DNA from: Candidatus Fermentibacterota bacterium
GTDB taxonomy: Bacteria; JAFGKV01
DNA: 47,079 nucleotides
Reading direction: 5' to 3'
Assembly (NCBI GenBank): GCA_030620115.1
Contig: JAUXFG010000007.1
Location: 1 to 47,079, forward strand
The position numbers were made by a program, and so were the translations under genes. The notes beneath the pieces were generated by a model. That model searched no databases. It was not told the DNA's origin and worked only from the letters and a program-made list of their open reading frames with translations. Of this stretch, positions 18,189-27,883 are shown piece after piece (positions within the stretch are counted from its first letter, which is position 1; every line of letters begins with the position of its first letter).

Positions 18189-18458
18189 CTAACGTCTGAG
18201 ACCAAGCTCAGCAATGATTTGTCGATATCGGGTCACATCTTTCCATTTTAGGTAATCCAGGAGCCGACGCCGTCGACCCACCATCTTGATGAGGCCCCTC
18301 CGACTATGATGATCTTTCTTGTGTGTGAGAAGATGTTTCGTGAGATAGCTGATTCGCTCCGTGAGAAGCGCGATCTGTACTTCGGGAGATCCTGAATCAC
18401 TCTCGTGAAGCTGATGTTTTCCAATGATCTCCTGCTTCTTGCCTGCGTTCAGCGGCAT
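18189..18458 (-). CDS. rpsO: 30S ribosomal protein S15
   Basis: 89 residues, exactly the usual size. Conserved segments include [21 protein letters not shown] and the RNA-binding [21 protein letters not shown]. It binds 16S rRNA early in assembly of the small-subunit platform. GGAGG lies 7 bases before the ATG. It is placed between ribF and pnp, the standard order. Confidence 0.98.
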   Translation of the reverse strand: MPLNAGKKQEIIGKHQLHESDSGSPEVQIALLTERISYLTKHLLTHKKDHHSRRGLIKMVGRRRRLLDYLKWKDVTRYRQIIAELGLRR

Positions 18459-18473
18459 TGCACAACCTCCGTT

Positions 18474-19475
18474 TCACCGTACCGGGGAAGGGTCGCTTCT
18501 CCCCGGGGTGCTTCCGTTCTCCAGCTGTCCGGTATCCGCCTTCTCTACCAGATCCCGAACACGACCCGCATCTCTTTCGATCTGTCGACGTAGTTCGCCT
18601 ACGTCGCTGAACTTCATCTCGTCTCGAAGACGAGCCAAAAAATCGATTGATAACGTCTTTCCGTACAAATCTCCCGTCCAATCCACAACATGCGCCTCTA
18701 TCCGTAGATGAGCATCGTGCTGCGGCACTGAGACGGTCGGCGCAAAGCCGATGTTCAACGCCGCCGGGAATGTCTTCCCCTCGATGTGCGCCACCCCTCC
18801 ATACACGCCATTCGCGGGAATTAGCCTCCAAGGAGATGAAGGATCAACATTGGCCGTTGGATAACCGACCAAGTGTCCCCCCGCGCCCCTCCCGGGAACC
18901 ACCACTCCCGAAAGCCGGAACGGCCTTCCTAAGAGAGAAAAGGCCGTTTCAACATGCCCGTGCACAAGGAGATCCCGTATTCTGCGCGAGCTTACGGGTC
19001 TGCCATCCACGAGGACATGCTCTGCAACCTGCGCATGGATGCCCGCAACGTGGGCCAATTCCAGGAGAAGCTCGGGGCCACCACGCCCATCTCGACCGAA
19101 ATGATGCGTCGGGCCCACAACAAGCGCCTTGGCAACAAGCTCCCTCAGAAGGACTGTGTCGAAGAAAGACTCTGGCGACATATCTCGAATCGATTCAGAG
19201 AAATGGAGATAGACAACCCAATCTACCCCCATCTTCCTGAGATAGTACGCACGCTCCTCTTCCGAAAGAAGCAGCCCTCCCTCTCGGGCCACCGCCGCGG
19301 GCCTGGGATGAGGCCTGAAGGTAAGGACAACCGGCGCAAGATCCAATGTACGTGCTACTTCCAGAAGGATCGAGATGATCTTTTGATGCCCCAGATGTAC
19401 GCCATCAAATACGCCAACCGCCACCGCGGCGCCCCTCATTGTTCTTCTCCGGTCCAGGGGCGCAATACGATCCAT
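18474..19475 (-). CDS. ribF: Bifunctional riboflavin kinase / FAD synthetase
   Basis: 333 residues. The N-terminal adenylyltransferase domain has GVFDGVHLGHQKI and later VGPTHHFGRDGRGG and SSRRIRDLLVHG. The C-terminal flavokinase domain has GYPTANVDPS and NGVYGGVAHIEG, then the IEAHVVDWTGDLYGKTLSIDF-like end. It makes FMN and FAD from riboflavin. The start at 19475 overlaps truB by 40 bases and gives the usual spacing before the GxFDGxHxGH motif. An ATG at 19439 forms a neater ATGA overlap but would leave only a very short N-terminus. Confidence 0.95.
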   Translation of the reverse strand: MDRIAPLDRRRTMRGAAVAVGVFDGVHLGHQKIISILLEVARTLDLAPVVLTFRPHPRPAAVAREGGLLLSEEERAYYLRKMGVDWVVYLHFSESIRDMSPESFFDTVLLRELVAKALVVGPTHHFGRDGRGGPELLLELAHVAGIHAQVAEHVLVDGRPVSSRRIRDLLVHGHVETAFSLLGRPFRLSGVVVPGRGAGGHLVGYPTANVDPSSPWRLIPANGVYGGVAHIEGKTFPAALNIGFAPTVSVPQHDAHLRIEAHVVDWTGDLYGKTLSIDFLARLRDEMKFSDVGELRRQIERDAGRVRDLVEKADTGQLENGSTPGRSDPSPVR

Positions 19476-20365
19476 GGTTTTATAATACCCCCGCTCCGTT
19501 TGGCCAGGAGTGTGAGCCGTTCCTCGGAATCGAGCAACTTCACGATCTTTTCCTGTTCATCACTCTCAGAGTCATTCGTTCGGACCGGTACGCCTTTCCT
19601 CAAGAGCAGCAGATCATCCGCTCCTACATTGCTGGTCTCCACCCATGGAAGAGCCTTCTCTCCGGTGAGGATCGAACATCCCACCCTATCTCGATCAAGT
19701 GGATCGAGGTCCACCGCATCCTCCACTCGGAATGGACCAACTGCGGTTCTTTCCAGACGCGCGAGACAGGCGGGAATTCCCAACGCATGACCAAGATCGC
19801 GAGCCCAGCTTCTCACATAGAATCCAGAACTCACGAGAATCCTGAATTCAATCCGTCGATGGGAGACGCCGCGTTCCACATCGGCCTCAAAAAGCTCGAC
19901 CCGTTTCACGGAGACCGGCACATCCTTTCCTAGACGTGTCCATCTATGAAGGGCTTTTCCTTTCCACTTCCTGGCCGAGAATCGTGGCGCCTCCTGATCA
20001 ATGGCGCCTCTCACGGACTTCACCCACTGAGCTGCTGCACCAAGCAGGTCCTGCGGAACATGTGCCCGTGCAACGGTTCGGCCTTGGAGATCCAAGCTAT
20101 CAGTCTCTCTCCCCAGCAACACCGTGCCGCAGTACTCCTTGGGGAGATCAGAAAAGAGCCTCGCCGCCCTCGTCATCCGTCCCAAACAGAGAACGAGGAG
20201 CCCCTCTGCCGCCGGATCGAGTGTGCCCGTATGCCCAACCTTAATCCCATGGATCCGCCTTCTGACCGCGGCTACCACATCATGTGAGGTTGGACCCTTG
20301 GGCTTATTGACAAGCAGAATGCCGCCAAGTTCCAGCGTGTCCCCCCCCGTTCCATCGAGAATCAT
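19436..20365 (-). CDS. truB: tRNA pseudouridine(55) synthase
   Basis: 309 residues. ILLVNKPKGPTSHDVVAAVRR and GHTGTLDPAAEGLLVLCLG carry the conserved TruB motifs, including the catalytic Asp of GTLDP; later motifs are GFYVRSWARDLGHALG. It converts U55 in the T loop of tRNAs. The C-terminal extension (about 240-309) resembles the PUA-like tail of bacterial TruB. Its ATG overlaps the rbfA stop (ATGA). Confidence 0.96.
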   Translation of the reverse strand: MILDGTGGDTLELGGILLVNKPKGPTSHDVVAAVRRRIHGIKVGHTGTLDPAAEGLLVLCLGRMTRAARLFSDLPKEYCGTVLLGRETDSLDLQGRTVARAHVPQDLLGAAAQWVKSVRGAIDQEAPRFSARKWKGKALHRWTRLGKDVPVSVKRVELFEADVERGVSHRRIEFRILVSSGFYVRSWARDLGHALGIPACLARLERTAVGPFRVEDAVDLDPLDRDRVGCSILTGEKALPWVETSNVGADDLLLLRKGVPVRTNDSESDEQEKIVKLLDSEERLTLLAKRSGGIIKPWIVLRPWTGEEQ

Positions 20366-20733
20366 TCAGAACCCTTGGCTTGTTCCTCCTCATGCCATTG
20401 GCGGAGCAGGTTGTCTACCCTCTCTCCCTGCCTCAAGCCCTCATCTTCATAGAACCGAAGCATTGGTATCTGCCGGATTCGCCGGATCCGTTTCGCCAGT
20501 TCCCCGCGAATGAAGGAAGATGCCTGGCGAAGCGTGTTCAATGAGGTCTCCACCTCTTCCTCTGTTCCGAGTTTGGAGACATAAACCGTGGCCACGCTTA
20601 GATCGGCGGAAACCTTGACCGTGGTGATCGAGAGCAAACCCACTCTGGGATCAGACATGCGATGTTCGACGATGTCCGCGATCTCCTTTCGGAAAAGGAC
20701 CCCGAGCCGCGCCTGCCTCCGCTCACCAATCAT
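20362..20733 (-). CDS. rbfA: Ribosome-binding factor A
   Basis: 123 residues from the ATG at 20733, which has AGGAGG 7 bases upstream and overlaps the ylxP stop (ATGA). The frame is open further upstream but that part overlaps ylxP. GERRQARLGVLFRKEIADIV, then DPRVGLLSITTVKVSADLSV and the IPMLRFYEDEGL segment, match RbfA, a KH-type protein for late 30S maturation and cold adaptation. Confidence 0.95.
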   Translation of the reverse strand: MIGERRQARLGVLFRKEIADIVEHRMSDPRVGLLSITTVKVSADLSVATVYVSKLGTEEEVETSLNTLRQASSFIRGELAKRIRRIRQIPMLRFYEDEGLRQGERVDNLLRQWHEEEQAKGSE

Positions 20734-21011
20734 CGCCATTCCTCCTGGATATCGATCACCCACATGCGAGGATCCGAGTCCAGGTGATTCTTCAATTTCT
20801 GGAACAAGGATTCCCCTAGCTTGATGTCCGAGCTCACCAGAGCGATTCCCAAGACAGCCCTTTGCCATTTGTCATGATAGGCTATCTCAGCGACAGATAC
20901 ACCAAACCGATCACGTATCCTCTGTTTGATTCCCTTGATGAGGCCCCGTTTCTGCTTGAGGGAGCGGCATTCGGGGAGATGGAGTTCAACCTCAGCGCAC
21001 AAGACATCCAT
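20730..21011 (-). CDS. ylxP: DUF503 / YlxP family protein
   Basis: 93 residues. ELHLPECRSLKQKRGLIKGI and the FGVSVAEIAYHDKWQRAVLG stretch are the DUF503 signature. The family nearly always sits between infB and rbfA, as here, and is thought to act in ribosome assembly, although its exact role is unsettled. Confidence 0.93.
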   Translation of the reverse strand: MDVLCAEVELHLPECRSLKQKRGLIKGIKQRIRDRFGVSVAEIAYHDKWQRAVLGIALVSSDIKLGESLFQKLKNHLDSDPRMWVIDIQEEWR

Positions 21012-21022
21012 TGGTCAAAAAA

Positions 21023-23191
21023 TCAGTTAAGGGAACGAGCGAATTCCTCTTCCACATAGATCTCAAATACATCACCCTCGTGGATGTCTCCATAGTTGTC
21101 CACCACCACACCACATTCGTACCCACTCTGTACCTCTCTCACATCTTCTTTGAATCGCTTCAGAGATCCGATTCTGGAATCCGTGATAATCACATCGTCC
21201 CTCAACACGCGACATCGCGCACCACGTGTCACGGTTCCACTCAGAACAAAGCACCCGGCAACCGTTCCAGCCTTGGGGTGGTGATAGATCTGCCGAACTG
21301 ATACCCTTCCTACCGTTTTTTCCCGAAGCTCCGGTTCCAGAAGCCCCTCCATGGCCTTCTGCATATCCTCAACACACTCATAGATGACCTGGTAGTGGCG
21401 TATCTCGATCCCTTCTCGCTCAGCGAGCTCCTGGGCCCTCACACTGGGACGCACATGGAAGCTGACGATGATGGCTTGCGATGCGGAAGCCAACAGCACA
21501 TCGGACTCGGTCACTGCACCAACGCCTTGGTGAATGATGTTTACGTGTACCTCTTTGTTCGCGAGCCGGTCCAATGCGTCGCTGAGAGCCTCCACGGATC
21601 CTTGCACATCACCCTTCAGCAGAAGCCTGAGTTCCTTGGCTTCCCCCTCCCGTATGCGCTTGAGAAGATCCTCCAGCGTTGCCTTGGGGGCGGTCCCCAG
21701 ATCCTTGGCGCGCCGCAACTCCGATCGCCGAGCCGCAACATCACGCACCGCTCGCTCACTTGACATAACCTGAAAACTTTCTCCCGCCCGAGGTACCCCC
21801 GAGATGCCGGCCAGTTGGACGGCCTTGGAGGGTGGCGCTTGATCGATTCGCCTTCCAGATTCATCCATTAACGCTCTGGCGCGACCACTATAGCTCCCTG
21901 CGACAAACGCATCTCCAGAATGAAGTGTTCCACTCCGCACAAGCACAGTCGCAACCGGTCCAAAGCCGGGATCAAGCCTCGCCTCCAGCACAACCCCCGA
22001 GGCAGGCCCCGTCCTCACGGCAGTGAGCTCCATCATCTCGGCTTGAAGAAGAATAAGCTCCAACAGCTTGTCGATCCCCTCACCCGTCCGCGCACTTACC
22101 AACGCATCCATCACATCCCCCCCCCACTGCTCAACCATGACCCCATGGGACGAGAGCTGCTGGCGAACCATGTCAGGATTCGAGTCTGGGAGATCGATCT
22201 TGTTGATGGCTACTATGAGTGAAACTCCCGCGTCCTTGGCATGATTGATCGCCTCCACGGTCTGGGGTTTCACTCCTTCATCGGCTGCCACCACCAGCAC
22301 AACGATATCGGTGATTTGGGCGCCGCGGGTCCGCATGGCGGTGAAGGCCTCATGCCCCGGCGTATCTATGAAGGTGATCTTCCCTTCGGGGCTGATGATC
22401 TCATAGGCCCCCATATGCTGGGTGATGCCTCCAGCCTCCCCCGCCACCACATTGGCCTCGCGAATGAAGTCAAGGAGCGATGTCTTGCCATGATCCACGT
22501 GTCCCATGACCGTGACCACAGGAGATCGTGATTCTGGGGTGCCCTCGATGATCTCCTCAATCTCCTGGGTGACCATCTCCCGCTCGACGGTGAAGCCCAG
22601 CTCATCCGAGACAGCTTCCACGGTGTCCATATCCAACCTCTGATTGATGGTCACCATCATTCCGAAATCCATACACACACGGATGACATCGGCAGGGAGC
22701 TTATTCATGAGTTTCGACAGATCCGAGACGGTAATCGAATCATCGGTGAGACGGATCATCGAAGGTTTGGCTTGTATGTGGGAAGTGGATTCTTCGCCGA
22801 GCTTCTGCTTCTTGCGGCGCTTCTTGGATTTCCCCGCTCCATCCATCAGGGCCATGACCTTCTTCACGCTGGCCTGCACCGCACTCGCGTCCCTTGGCCG
22901 CCCTCTCCTCGGCATGCTCTTCTTCATGAACCGTTTTTTGGCCTCCGCTGGTCTTTCTCGGGGTTTCTCTTGTTCTCGTCGCTTGGCCAATTCGATTTCT
23001 TTCCTCGCATACTCTTCTCGAACAGTGGCCTTCTCAGCCTCGAATCGTTTGCGGATACTTGTCTCGGCGGTTTCCTCAATGGTACTCATGTGGCTCTTTG
23101 CCGAGATTCCCATCGCACGGAGCATCTCTATGAGCGCCTCTGATGAGACATTGAACTCCTTGGCAACCTGATGAACCCGCTTCTTAGTCAC
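21023..23191 (-). CDS. infB: Translation initiation factor IF-2
   Basis: 722 residues, starting at GTG. The N-terminal IF2_N segment ([20 protein letters not shown]) is followed by a charged helical linker rich in Lys/Arg (about 60-150), a second IF2_N-like region, then the G domain with [12 protein letters not shown] near residue 230, DTPGHEAF, and NKIDLP. The later parts are the EF-Tu-like domain 2, IF2 domain 3 ([17 protein letters not shown]) and C2 with [10 protein letters not shown]-like motifs. It places initiator tRNA on the 30S subunit. The linker is shorter than in E. coli IF2. Confidence 0.98.
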   Translation of the reverse strand: MTKKRVHQVAKEFNVSSEALIEMLRAMGISAKSHMSTIEETAETSIRKRFEAEKATVREEYARKEIELAKRREQEKPRERPAEAKKRFMKKSMPRRGRPRDASAVQASVKKVMALMDGAGKSKKRRKKQKLGEESTSHIQAKPSMIRLTDDSITVSDLSKLMNKLPADVIRVCMDFGMMVTINQRLDMDTVEAVSDELGFTVEREMVTQEIEEIIEGTPESRSPVVTVMGHVDHGKTSLLDFIREANVVAGEAGGITQHMGAYEIISPEGKITFIDTPGHEAFTAMRTRGAQITDIVVLVVAADEGVKPQTVEAINHAKDAGVSLIVAINKIDLPDSNPDMVRQQLSSHGVMVEQWGGDVMDALVSARTGEGIDKLLELILLQAEMMELTAVRTGPASGVVLEARLDPGFGPVATVLVRSGTLHSGDAFVAGSYSGRARALMDESGRRIDQAPPSKAVQLAGISGVPRAGESFQVMSSERAVRDVAARRSELRRAKDLGTAPKATLEDLLKRIREGEAKELRLLLKGDVQGSVEALSDALDRLANKEVHVNIIHQGVGAVTESDVLLASASQAIIVSFHVRPSVRAQELAEREGIEIRHYQVIYECVEDMQKAMEGLLEPELREKTVGRVSVRQIYHHPKAGTVAGCFVLSGTVTRGARCRVLRDDVIITDSRIGSLKRFKEDVREVQSGYECGVVVDNYGDIHEGDVFEIYVEEEFARSLN

Positions 23192-23246
23192 TTTCGCACC
23201 CCACTTTCACAGTTCCCGATTAGCTCAATCGCCCAGGTTGTTAAGA

Positions 23247-24689
23247 TCATGTTGAATCATTCGTATCCGATTCTTCTGTATGCATGGCTTCATCCGCGGA
23301 CTCGGCCTCTTCGGCAGGCTGGTCCACATTACGTGATGTAGCGGAAGGCTCCTCTTGAGGCTCCGCTTCGCCGGCAACGCGTGATGCTGCTTTCGTGGAT
23401 TCCTTCTCCGCCTGTTGTTGCATCCTGAGCCGCACTTCCTCCTCAACCTCTTTCATCATGACCTTCGCCACATCAACCAATTTCTGAGCGCGGAGCTTCC
23501 CTATCCCGGGAACGGCCGTGAGTTCCTTTGTGGCGCTTCGGGCCACATCACGAACCGTCTCGAATCCAGCCATCTCCAGTTCTCTCGCCAGCTTGGGACC
23601 CACACCCGGCAAGCTGACCACCTCGATCTGAATTGTCTGCTCCAAATCCATGTGCTCTTCATGCTGGGTCTTGCTCAGGAGCTCGATTGTCCAACCAGTC
23701 AGCTTGGACGCGAGCCTGACATTCTGGCCACCCTTTCCTATAGCAAGTGAGAGCTGATCTTCGGGCACCACGACACACGCTTTCCGCTCATCCTCCGAAA
23801 GGATGACGCGGTCGATCCTGGCCGGGCTCAACGCACGCGCTATGAACATAGTCGCATCGGAAGTGAATGGTATGATATCCATCCTCTCACCGCCCAGCTC
23901 CCTCACCACGGCCTGGACTCGGATACCCTTCACTCCCACACAGGCCCCAACCGCATCGACACGAGACTCCCGGGAGAAGACGGCGATTTTCGTTCTTATC
24001 CCAGGTTCCCTGGCAATCGCTTCGATCCGTACAATCCCCTCCCGAATCTCCGGGGTTTCCAACGCAAAGAGCGACCGGACAAAATCAGGATGGCCCCGCG
24101 ACAGGATAATCTGTGGGCCATGGGTATTGTTGAGTACTTCAAGAAGCAGGGTCCGGATATTCTCTCCCGGGACATAGCTCTCGCGCCTGATTTGATGTCT
24201 CCAAGGAAGAAGCGCTTCGGTGTTCCCGATCATGACGATGATGTTGCCGCGGTCTACTTGCTGCACATGCCCGCTGATGAGCTGGCCAACTTTGTCCTTG
24301 AACTCATTATAGATCTTCTCTCTTCTCGCCTCGCGAACCTTTTGGAAGATGACTTGTTTGGCAGCTTGCACAGCGTTGCGCCCGAAATCATCAAACGGGA
24401 TCGGAAGATCAACTTTCTCGCCGGCGGCAGTCGAAAAACCGGCCGTTCTTGCATCCTCCACCGAGATCTCCATATCTGGGTCAGTTACCTCTTCCACTAC
24501 CGTCTTGACAAGGGCGATGGAGATATCTCCGGTCTCGGGGTCAACGGTGACATTCACATCCAGGGCATCGGAGAACCGTTTCTTGGTGGCAGATACGAGC
24601 CCCGCCTCCAATGTCTCCAAAAGGACGGCTCGATCGATGTCCTTCTCCCGGGCGATCTGTCCGATGGCCTCGAGAACCTCATAGTTCAT
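23247..24689 (-). CDS. nusA: Transcription elongation factor NusA
   Basis: 480 residues from ATG 24689, behind GGGAGGGG; an in-frame GTG 18 bases upstream lies inside that ribosome site and is unlikely. Domains in order: NusA N-terminal RNA-polymerase-binding domain (MNYEVLEAIGQIAREKDIDR), S1 (about 130-200), KH1 and KH2 (VGACVGVKGIRVQAVVRELG, AIGKGGQNVRLASKLTGW). Then come helix-hairpin-helix repeats (LPGVGPKLARELEMAGFETV, VPGIGKLRAQKLVD) and an acidic Glu/Ser-rich tail. It controls pausing, termination and antitermination. Confidence 0.98.
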   Translation of the reverse strand: MNYEVLEAIGQIAREKDIDRAVLLETLEAGLVSATKKRFSDALDVNVTVDPETGDISIALVKTVVEEVTDPDMEISVEDARTAGFSTAAGEKVDLPIPFDDFGRNAVQAAKQVIFQKVREARREKIYNEFKDKVGQLISGHVQQVDRGNIIVMIGNTEALLPWRHQIRRESYVPGENIRTLLLEVLNNTHGPQIILSRGHPDFVRSLFALETPEIREGIVRIEAIAREPGIRTKIAVFSRESRVDAVGACVGVKGIRVQAVVRELGGERMDIIPFTSDATMFIARALSPARIDRVILSEDERKACVVVPEDQLSLAIGKGGQNVRLASKLTGWTIELLSKTQHEEHMDLEQTIQIEVVSLPGVGPKLARELEMAGFETVRDVARSATKELTAVPGIGKLRAQKLVDVAKVMMKEVEEEVRLRMQQQAEKESTKAASRVAGEAEPQEEPSATSRNVDQPAEEAESADEAMHTEESDTNDST

Positions 24690-24782
24690 AGTCCAAACCC
24701 CTCCCACTGGGACGGCTTGATCGGGGCCAGTCCCCGGATTGCCGTTCCTGTGTTGATGGATGCCTGAATGACTTAATTGGAT

Positions 24783-25247
24783 CTAGTAGGGAAGTCTGAT
24801 CCTCGCGTCAAGAATCCGGTGGTACGGAATGGCCAACGGGGTCTCTTGACCCGTCATGCCCAATATCAGCTCAGTCTCCTCCGCCGCCACAACATCACCT
24901 TCGATCTCTCTCTTCTCGACCGGCTCTTCGCTTTTCTGGTAGCTGACAATGACTCGTCTGCCCCTGATCAGCCGGAAGTCTTTGCGACTCTTGAGTGGCC
25001 TGTCTGTTCCTGGAGAAGATACGTTAAGCGAGAACTGCCTATCTGGTCCATAAAATTCCGCCAATCGACGTCGAAGCTCTTTTGTTGCCTCGACGCATTC
25101 ACCGACAGTGACTCCACCAACCCGGTCAACGAATATGGTGAGCCTTGGTTGCCTCGAAGCACCGCCAACCCGAAGTTGAACCAACTCCAAATCAATGTCG
25201 GAAAGTGCGGCGATAATAATATATTCTATCTCGTTCGTCACATCCAT
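24783..25247 (-). CDS. rimP: Ribosome maturation factor RimP
   Basis: 154 residues from the ATG at 25247 (MDVTNEIEYIIIAALSDI), the normal family start. The frame stays open upstream through the tRNA gene, but that part has no RimP similarity. Conserved features are ELVQLRVGG, LTIFVDRVGGVTVGECVEAT and the SLNVSSPGTDRPLKSRKDF motif. It is needed for 30S maturation. It precedes nusA, as in most bacteria. No strong ribosome site is visible. Confidence 0.93.
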   Translation of the reverse strand: MDVTNEIEYIIIAALSDIDLELVQLRVGGASRQPRLTIFVDRVGGVTVGECVEATKELRRRLAEFYGPDRQFSLNVSSPGTDRPLKSRKDFRLIRGRRVIVSYQKSEEPVEKREIEGDVVAAEETELILGMTGQETPLAIPYHRILDARIRLPY

Positions 25248-25488
25248 CGTATTCCATCCGGGCACAACCAAGCCCAGAGAATCCTCATGTTCTTGCGAAG
25301 CATGTTCGAGATTGATTCGATCCCACAGTATTGGCAAATCAATGTAGTGTCCTGCATTCCCCATGACAAGGGCAACAGCCGCCGTCCTCAATGCGCCATT
25401 CCCACAAAACTCCCGCACGGTATTTCGCCTGGTGGTGATCCATGTGGGCGCACTCTGCGACTTCCCGTCCATGGCTATGGAATCTCGC

Positions 25489-25586
25489 TGGCGGGAACAC
25501 GTGGGAATCGAACCCACCCAGGGCGTCTTTCACACCCCACACTGGGTTTGAAGCCCAGGAGAGCCACCAGGCACCTGTGTGCTCCC
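25489..25586 (-). tRNA. selC: tRNA-Sec (anticodon UCA)
   Basis: Read on the minus strand, the gene has an 8-bp acceptor stem (GGGAGCAC with GTGTTCCC, one G-U pair), a long D arm, an anticodon stem CTGGG/CCCAG with loop CTTCAAA (anticodon TCA at 25551-25549), a long variable arm, and a T arm GTGGG-TTCGATT-CCCAC. Discriminator G and an encoded CCA follow. The 8-bp acceptor, UCA anticodon and large extra arm are hallmarks of selenocysteine tRNA, so the organism should also encode SelA, SelB and SelD. It lies about 240 bases upstream of rimP on the same strand; the space between them holds no gene. Confidence 0.95.
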
Positions 25587-25726
25587 GTTAAAGATCTGAA
25601 GAAACTCGTCCGAACGCCTCTCACCGTCAAGAGCAACCTCGCAATTCGCATTGCCATTCCAATGGCAGCTATCAGCTGTCCTCCTCTCATTCGATGTTCG
25701 ATGTTCATTCCCCCTCCTCCCCACCC

Positions 25727-25888
25727 AGATTCTTCGGTCGCTCCGCTCCCTCAGAATGACACGCATTCACGCACCCACTTAGGCACTACCCCTGTCATTC
25801 TGAGCGACTCCTGGGAGCGAAGAATCTCTCCTTGCTCCATCATCTCAACGCTGACCGCTCTCTTCTTCCCATTCCCCCATTCTCATTC
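25727..25888. repeat. Palindromic repeat family A, copy 2
   Basis: Left arm GATTCTTCGGTCGCTCCGC...CTCAGAATGAC (25728-25761) and right arm GTCATTCTGAGCGACTCCTG followed by GGAGCGAAGAATC (25794-25827) are inverted partners around ACGCACCCACTTAGGCACTA, which is also seen at the window's left edge. The tail with CTCTCTTCTTCCC matches the other copies. It fills the gap between selC and the SGNH gene. Confidence 0.85.
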
Positions 25889-26995
25889 TCATCGATGTTC
25901 ACATAACACACCGATAAGCCACTCCTGCAATATCCTGGCTACGAGACGATGACCCCGTTCTGTGAAATGACACTGATCGATATACAAAGCCTCATATCCC
26001 TGCAATGCAGGCATTGGATCCAGAAAGGGGAGATTATTTGCGACACAGATCTCGCGAAGATTTTCCTGCGGGCTCGTCAATTCCACGGAAGTCTCGATCT
26101 GTACCTGCATCGGTAGATACATGACCAGAAGCGCGGCATCCAGCTCGGCACAGAGCTCCTTGATCCTGGCCAGCTCCTTGCCCACCACCGCCCATCCATC
26201 CTCGAACCAAACCGCACCCCAATCGTATTTCGCCATCTCAATAAGCTCTCTGAGCTCCTCGGCACTATTTTTCCACTTCCCCAACTTCCACGGCTCGACC
26301 CAAGCAAACCGTGCCGCGATCGGAGAATGGTACAGATGCAGCTTGGTGAGAAGCAATCGATACCTGAAGTGCAGAAATCGGGCCACATAGCACTTGGCTA
26401 CTGGACCAGGGTGGGTACGGAACCATCTATCCACATGATCCTCTCGAAGGAATTCGCCGTCGAATCCCACGGGGGGTCTGGAGTCATTTGCATAGAAGGC
26501 GATGAGCACTGCGTCGGGACAAACCAGGCTTCCTTTTTCCTCGAGTATCATCCTCTGTTCTTTGATTCCAATATCTTCCACACTTGCATTGACCACCTCC
26601 CAAGGCGGAGTTGTCTGCTTCAGTACTGAGTCTGTCAGCGCCGGGAAGATCTTGCCTTCTTCAACGCCGTAGCCGAATGCCACGGAATCGCCAAGAATAA
26701 GCAGGCGCCGAACTGCCCGGTGCGGTCCTGTTTGGATCTCCGGACCCCTGAATCCAAGGCTGTTCACCCGTACTCTCACGGGCTGAGTTGTGCTTTCGAA
26801 ACAATAGAGCACATCAGAACCAGGGATGAGCCGGCTTCCTCTCTCCGTGTTGATGCGATAGGGAGCGGGAGTCAGCTTCGTGGGATTCGAAGTTCCCCGG
26901 TGACGTATTCTGAGCACCACTTCCAGCGAGAGAAAACACAGGACCAGGCTGATGACCGCGAGCATCAGGTCTATTTTCCTTGATCCGGTTCTCAC
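25889..26995 (-). CDS. Membrane-anchored SGNH/GDSL hydrolase
   Basis: 368 residues from GTG 26995, which follows AAAGGA and avoids overlap with the divergent PHP gene; longer starts up to 27049 are possible. An N-terminal membrane helix (LMLAVISLVLCFLSLEVVL) is followed by the SGNH block I motif LLILGDSVAFGYGVE with the catalytic Ser. Block V is near the end as DQCHFTERGH, giving Asp and His. AFYANDS carries an Asn like block III. It is probably an extracytoplasmic esterase or acyl/acetyl hydrolase, perhaps acting on glycans; the substrate is unknown. Confidence 0.82.
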   Translation of the reverse strand: MRTGSRKIDLMLAVISLVLCFLSLEVVLRIRHRGTSNPTKLTPAPYRINTERGSRLIPGSDVLYCFESTTQPVRVRVNSLGFRGPEIQTGPHRAVRRLLILGDSVAFGYGVEEGKIFPALTDSVLKQTTPPWEVVNASVEDIGIKEQRMILEEKGSLVCPDAVLIAFYANDSRPPVGFDGEFLREDHVDRWFRTHPGPVAKCYVARFLHFRYRLLLTKLHLYHSPIAARFAWVEPWKLGKWKNSAEELRELIEMAKYDWGAVWFEDGWAVVGKELARIKELCAELDAALLVMYLPMQVQIETSVELTSPQENLREICVANNLPFLDPMPALQGYEALYIDQCHFTERGHRLVARILQEWLIGVLCEHR

Positions 26996-27022
26996 ACCAT
27001 ATCCTTTGCGTGGAGCCCATTC

Positions 27023-27883
27023 ATGCCTCTGGCTGACTGCCATCTTCACACCGAGCTATCGGGAGATTCCCGGCTTCATTTGGAATGGCTGCTTCCCAGA
27101 GCAGCAGGCATGGGCCTGGAAGCGGTCTGCCCCGCCGAGCATTACGATCCCGATCCTACTCATCCATGGATGGCGAAGTATTCATACACTGAAGCAGTGA
27201 TAAGGCATCAAAGGCTTCAGAAGCGATTCCCTCAAATCCAGCTAGGCTTGGGAGTCGAGATAAGCTACAGACTCGGGTATGAGGAGCAAATAGCTCGTTT
27301 CCTGGCTACTCGCAAATTCGATGTGGTGATAGGCTCAGTGCATGACATCGGGAGATTATTTCTGAAGGAATGGCTTGCACAGCCCAAGACGCAACAGCTC
27401 CCCATGGAAGAACGATTTCAGCAGTACTTCGACCTGTTGAATCTTGCCGCCAGGTCTGGTCTCTTTCCTATTCTCGGACATGTCGACTACATCAAGAAAT
27501 ATGCGCCAGACGCATCCTCCCTCAGTCTCCTTGGCCATTACGGTGATATCTTGGCGGAGATATTTGTTCATCAGCTCGAACACGGCGGGATCATAGAGAT
27601 CAATATCGGGGGTCTACGCTATGCATGTGAAGAAACATATCCATCACGTGAGATACTGGGGCTTTACAAGGATATGGGAGGGACCGTAGTAACGCTGGGC
27701 AGCGACGCTCATGCCCCGGAAGATCTACGGATCCCCCTCTCCCTGGGTGCCAAGCTTGCCGAAGAAGTCGGGCTTGTTCCTATTCATTGGGATGAACTCG
27801 CTAGCCGGGCTTCTCACCGGCTTTCGAAGCGAAACGGCCGAGATGGTTCTGAATGCGAGATGAGAGATGCAGGCCGGGCTTGA
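27023..27883 (+). CDS. PHP-domain histidinol-phosphatase-like hydrolase
   Basis: 286 residues. DCHLHTELSGD starts the PHP domain (metal motif HxH), followed by CPAEHYD, GVEISYR, IGSVHDIG, ILGHVDYIKK, IEINIGGLR and GSDAHAPEDLR, matching the metal ligands of HisK/HisJ-type phosphatases. It would hydrolyse a phosphomonoester, most simply histidinol phosphate; no other his genes are nearby. GGAG lies 7 bases before the ATG. The last 26 residues or so (from ASRASHRLSKRNGRDG) are encoded by a degraded MITE-like element, so the native end has been replaced. Confidence 0.87.
   Translation: MPLADCHLHTELSGDSRLHLEWLLPRAAGMGLEAVCPAEHYDPDPTHPWMAKYSYTEAVIRHQRLQKRFPQIQLGLGVEISYRLGYEEQIARFLATRKFDVVIGSVHDIGRLFLKEWLAQPKTQQLPMEERFQQYFDLLNLAARSGLFPILGHVDYIKKYAPDASSLSLLGHYGDILAEIFVHQLEHGGIIEINIGGLRYACEETYPSREILGLYKDMGGTVVTLGSDAHAPEDLRIPLSLGAKLAEEVGLVPIHWDELASRASHRLSKRNGRDGSECEMRDAGRA
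27802..27883. mobile_element. MITE-like element, degraded copy inside the PHP gene end
   Basis: TAGCCGGGCTTCTCACCGGC at 27802 and the following AAGCGAAACGGCCGAGATGG and TTCTGAATGCGAG match the left part of the copy at 14533. The right inverted end (GGTGAGAAG) is missing. The TAG is out of frame with the gene, so translation runs on through the element to TGA at 27881. Confidence 0.75.

Noticed and set aside
25248-25517. N-terminal extension of the rimP frame
   Set aside because: It runs through the 3' part of tRNA-Sec and carries no RimP similarity; the family start is at 25247.
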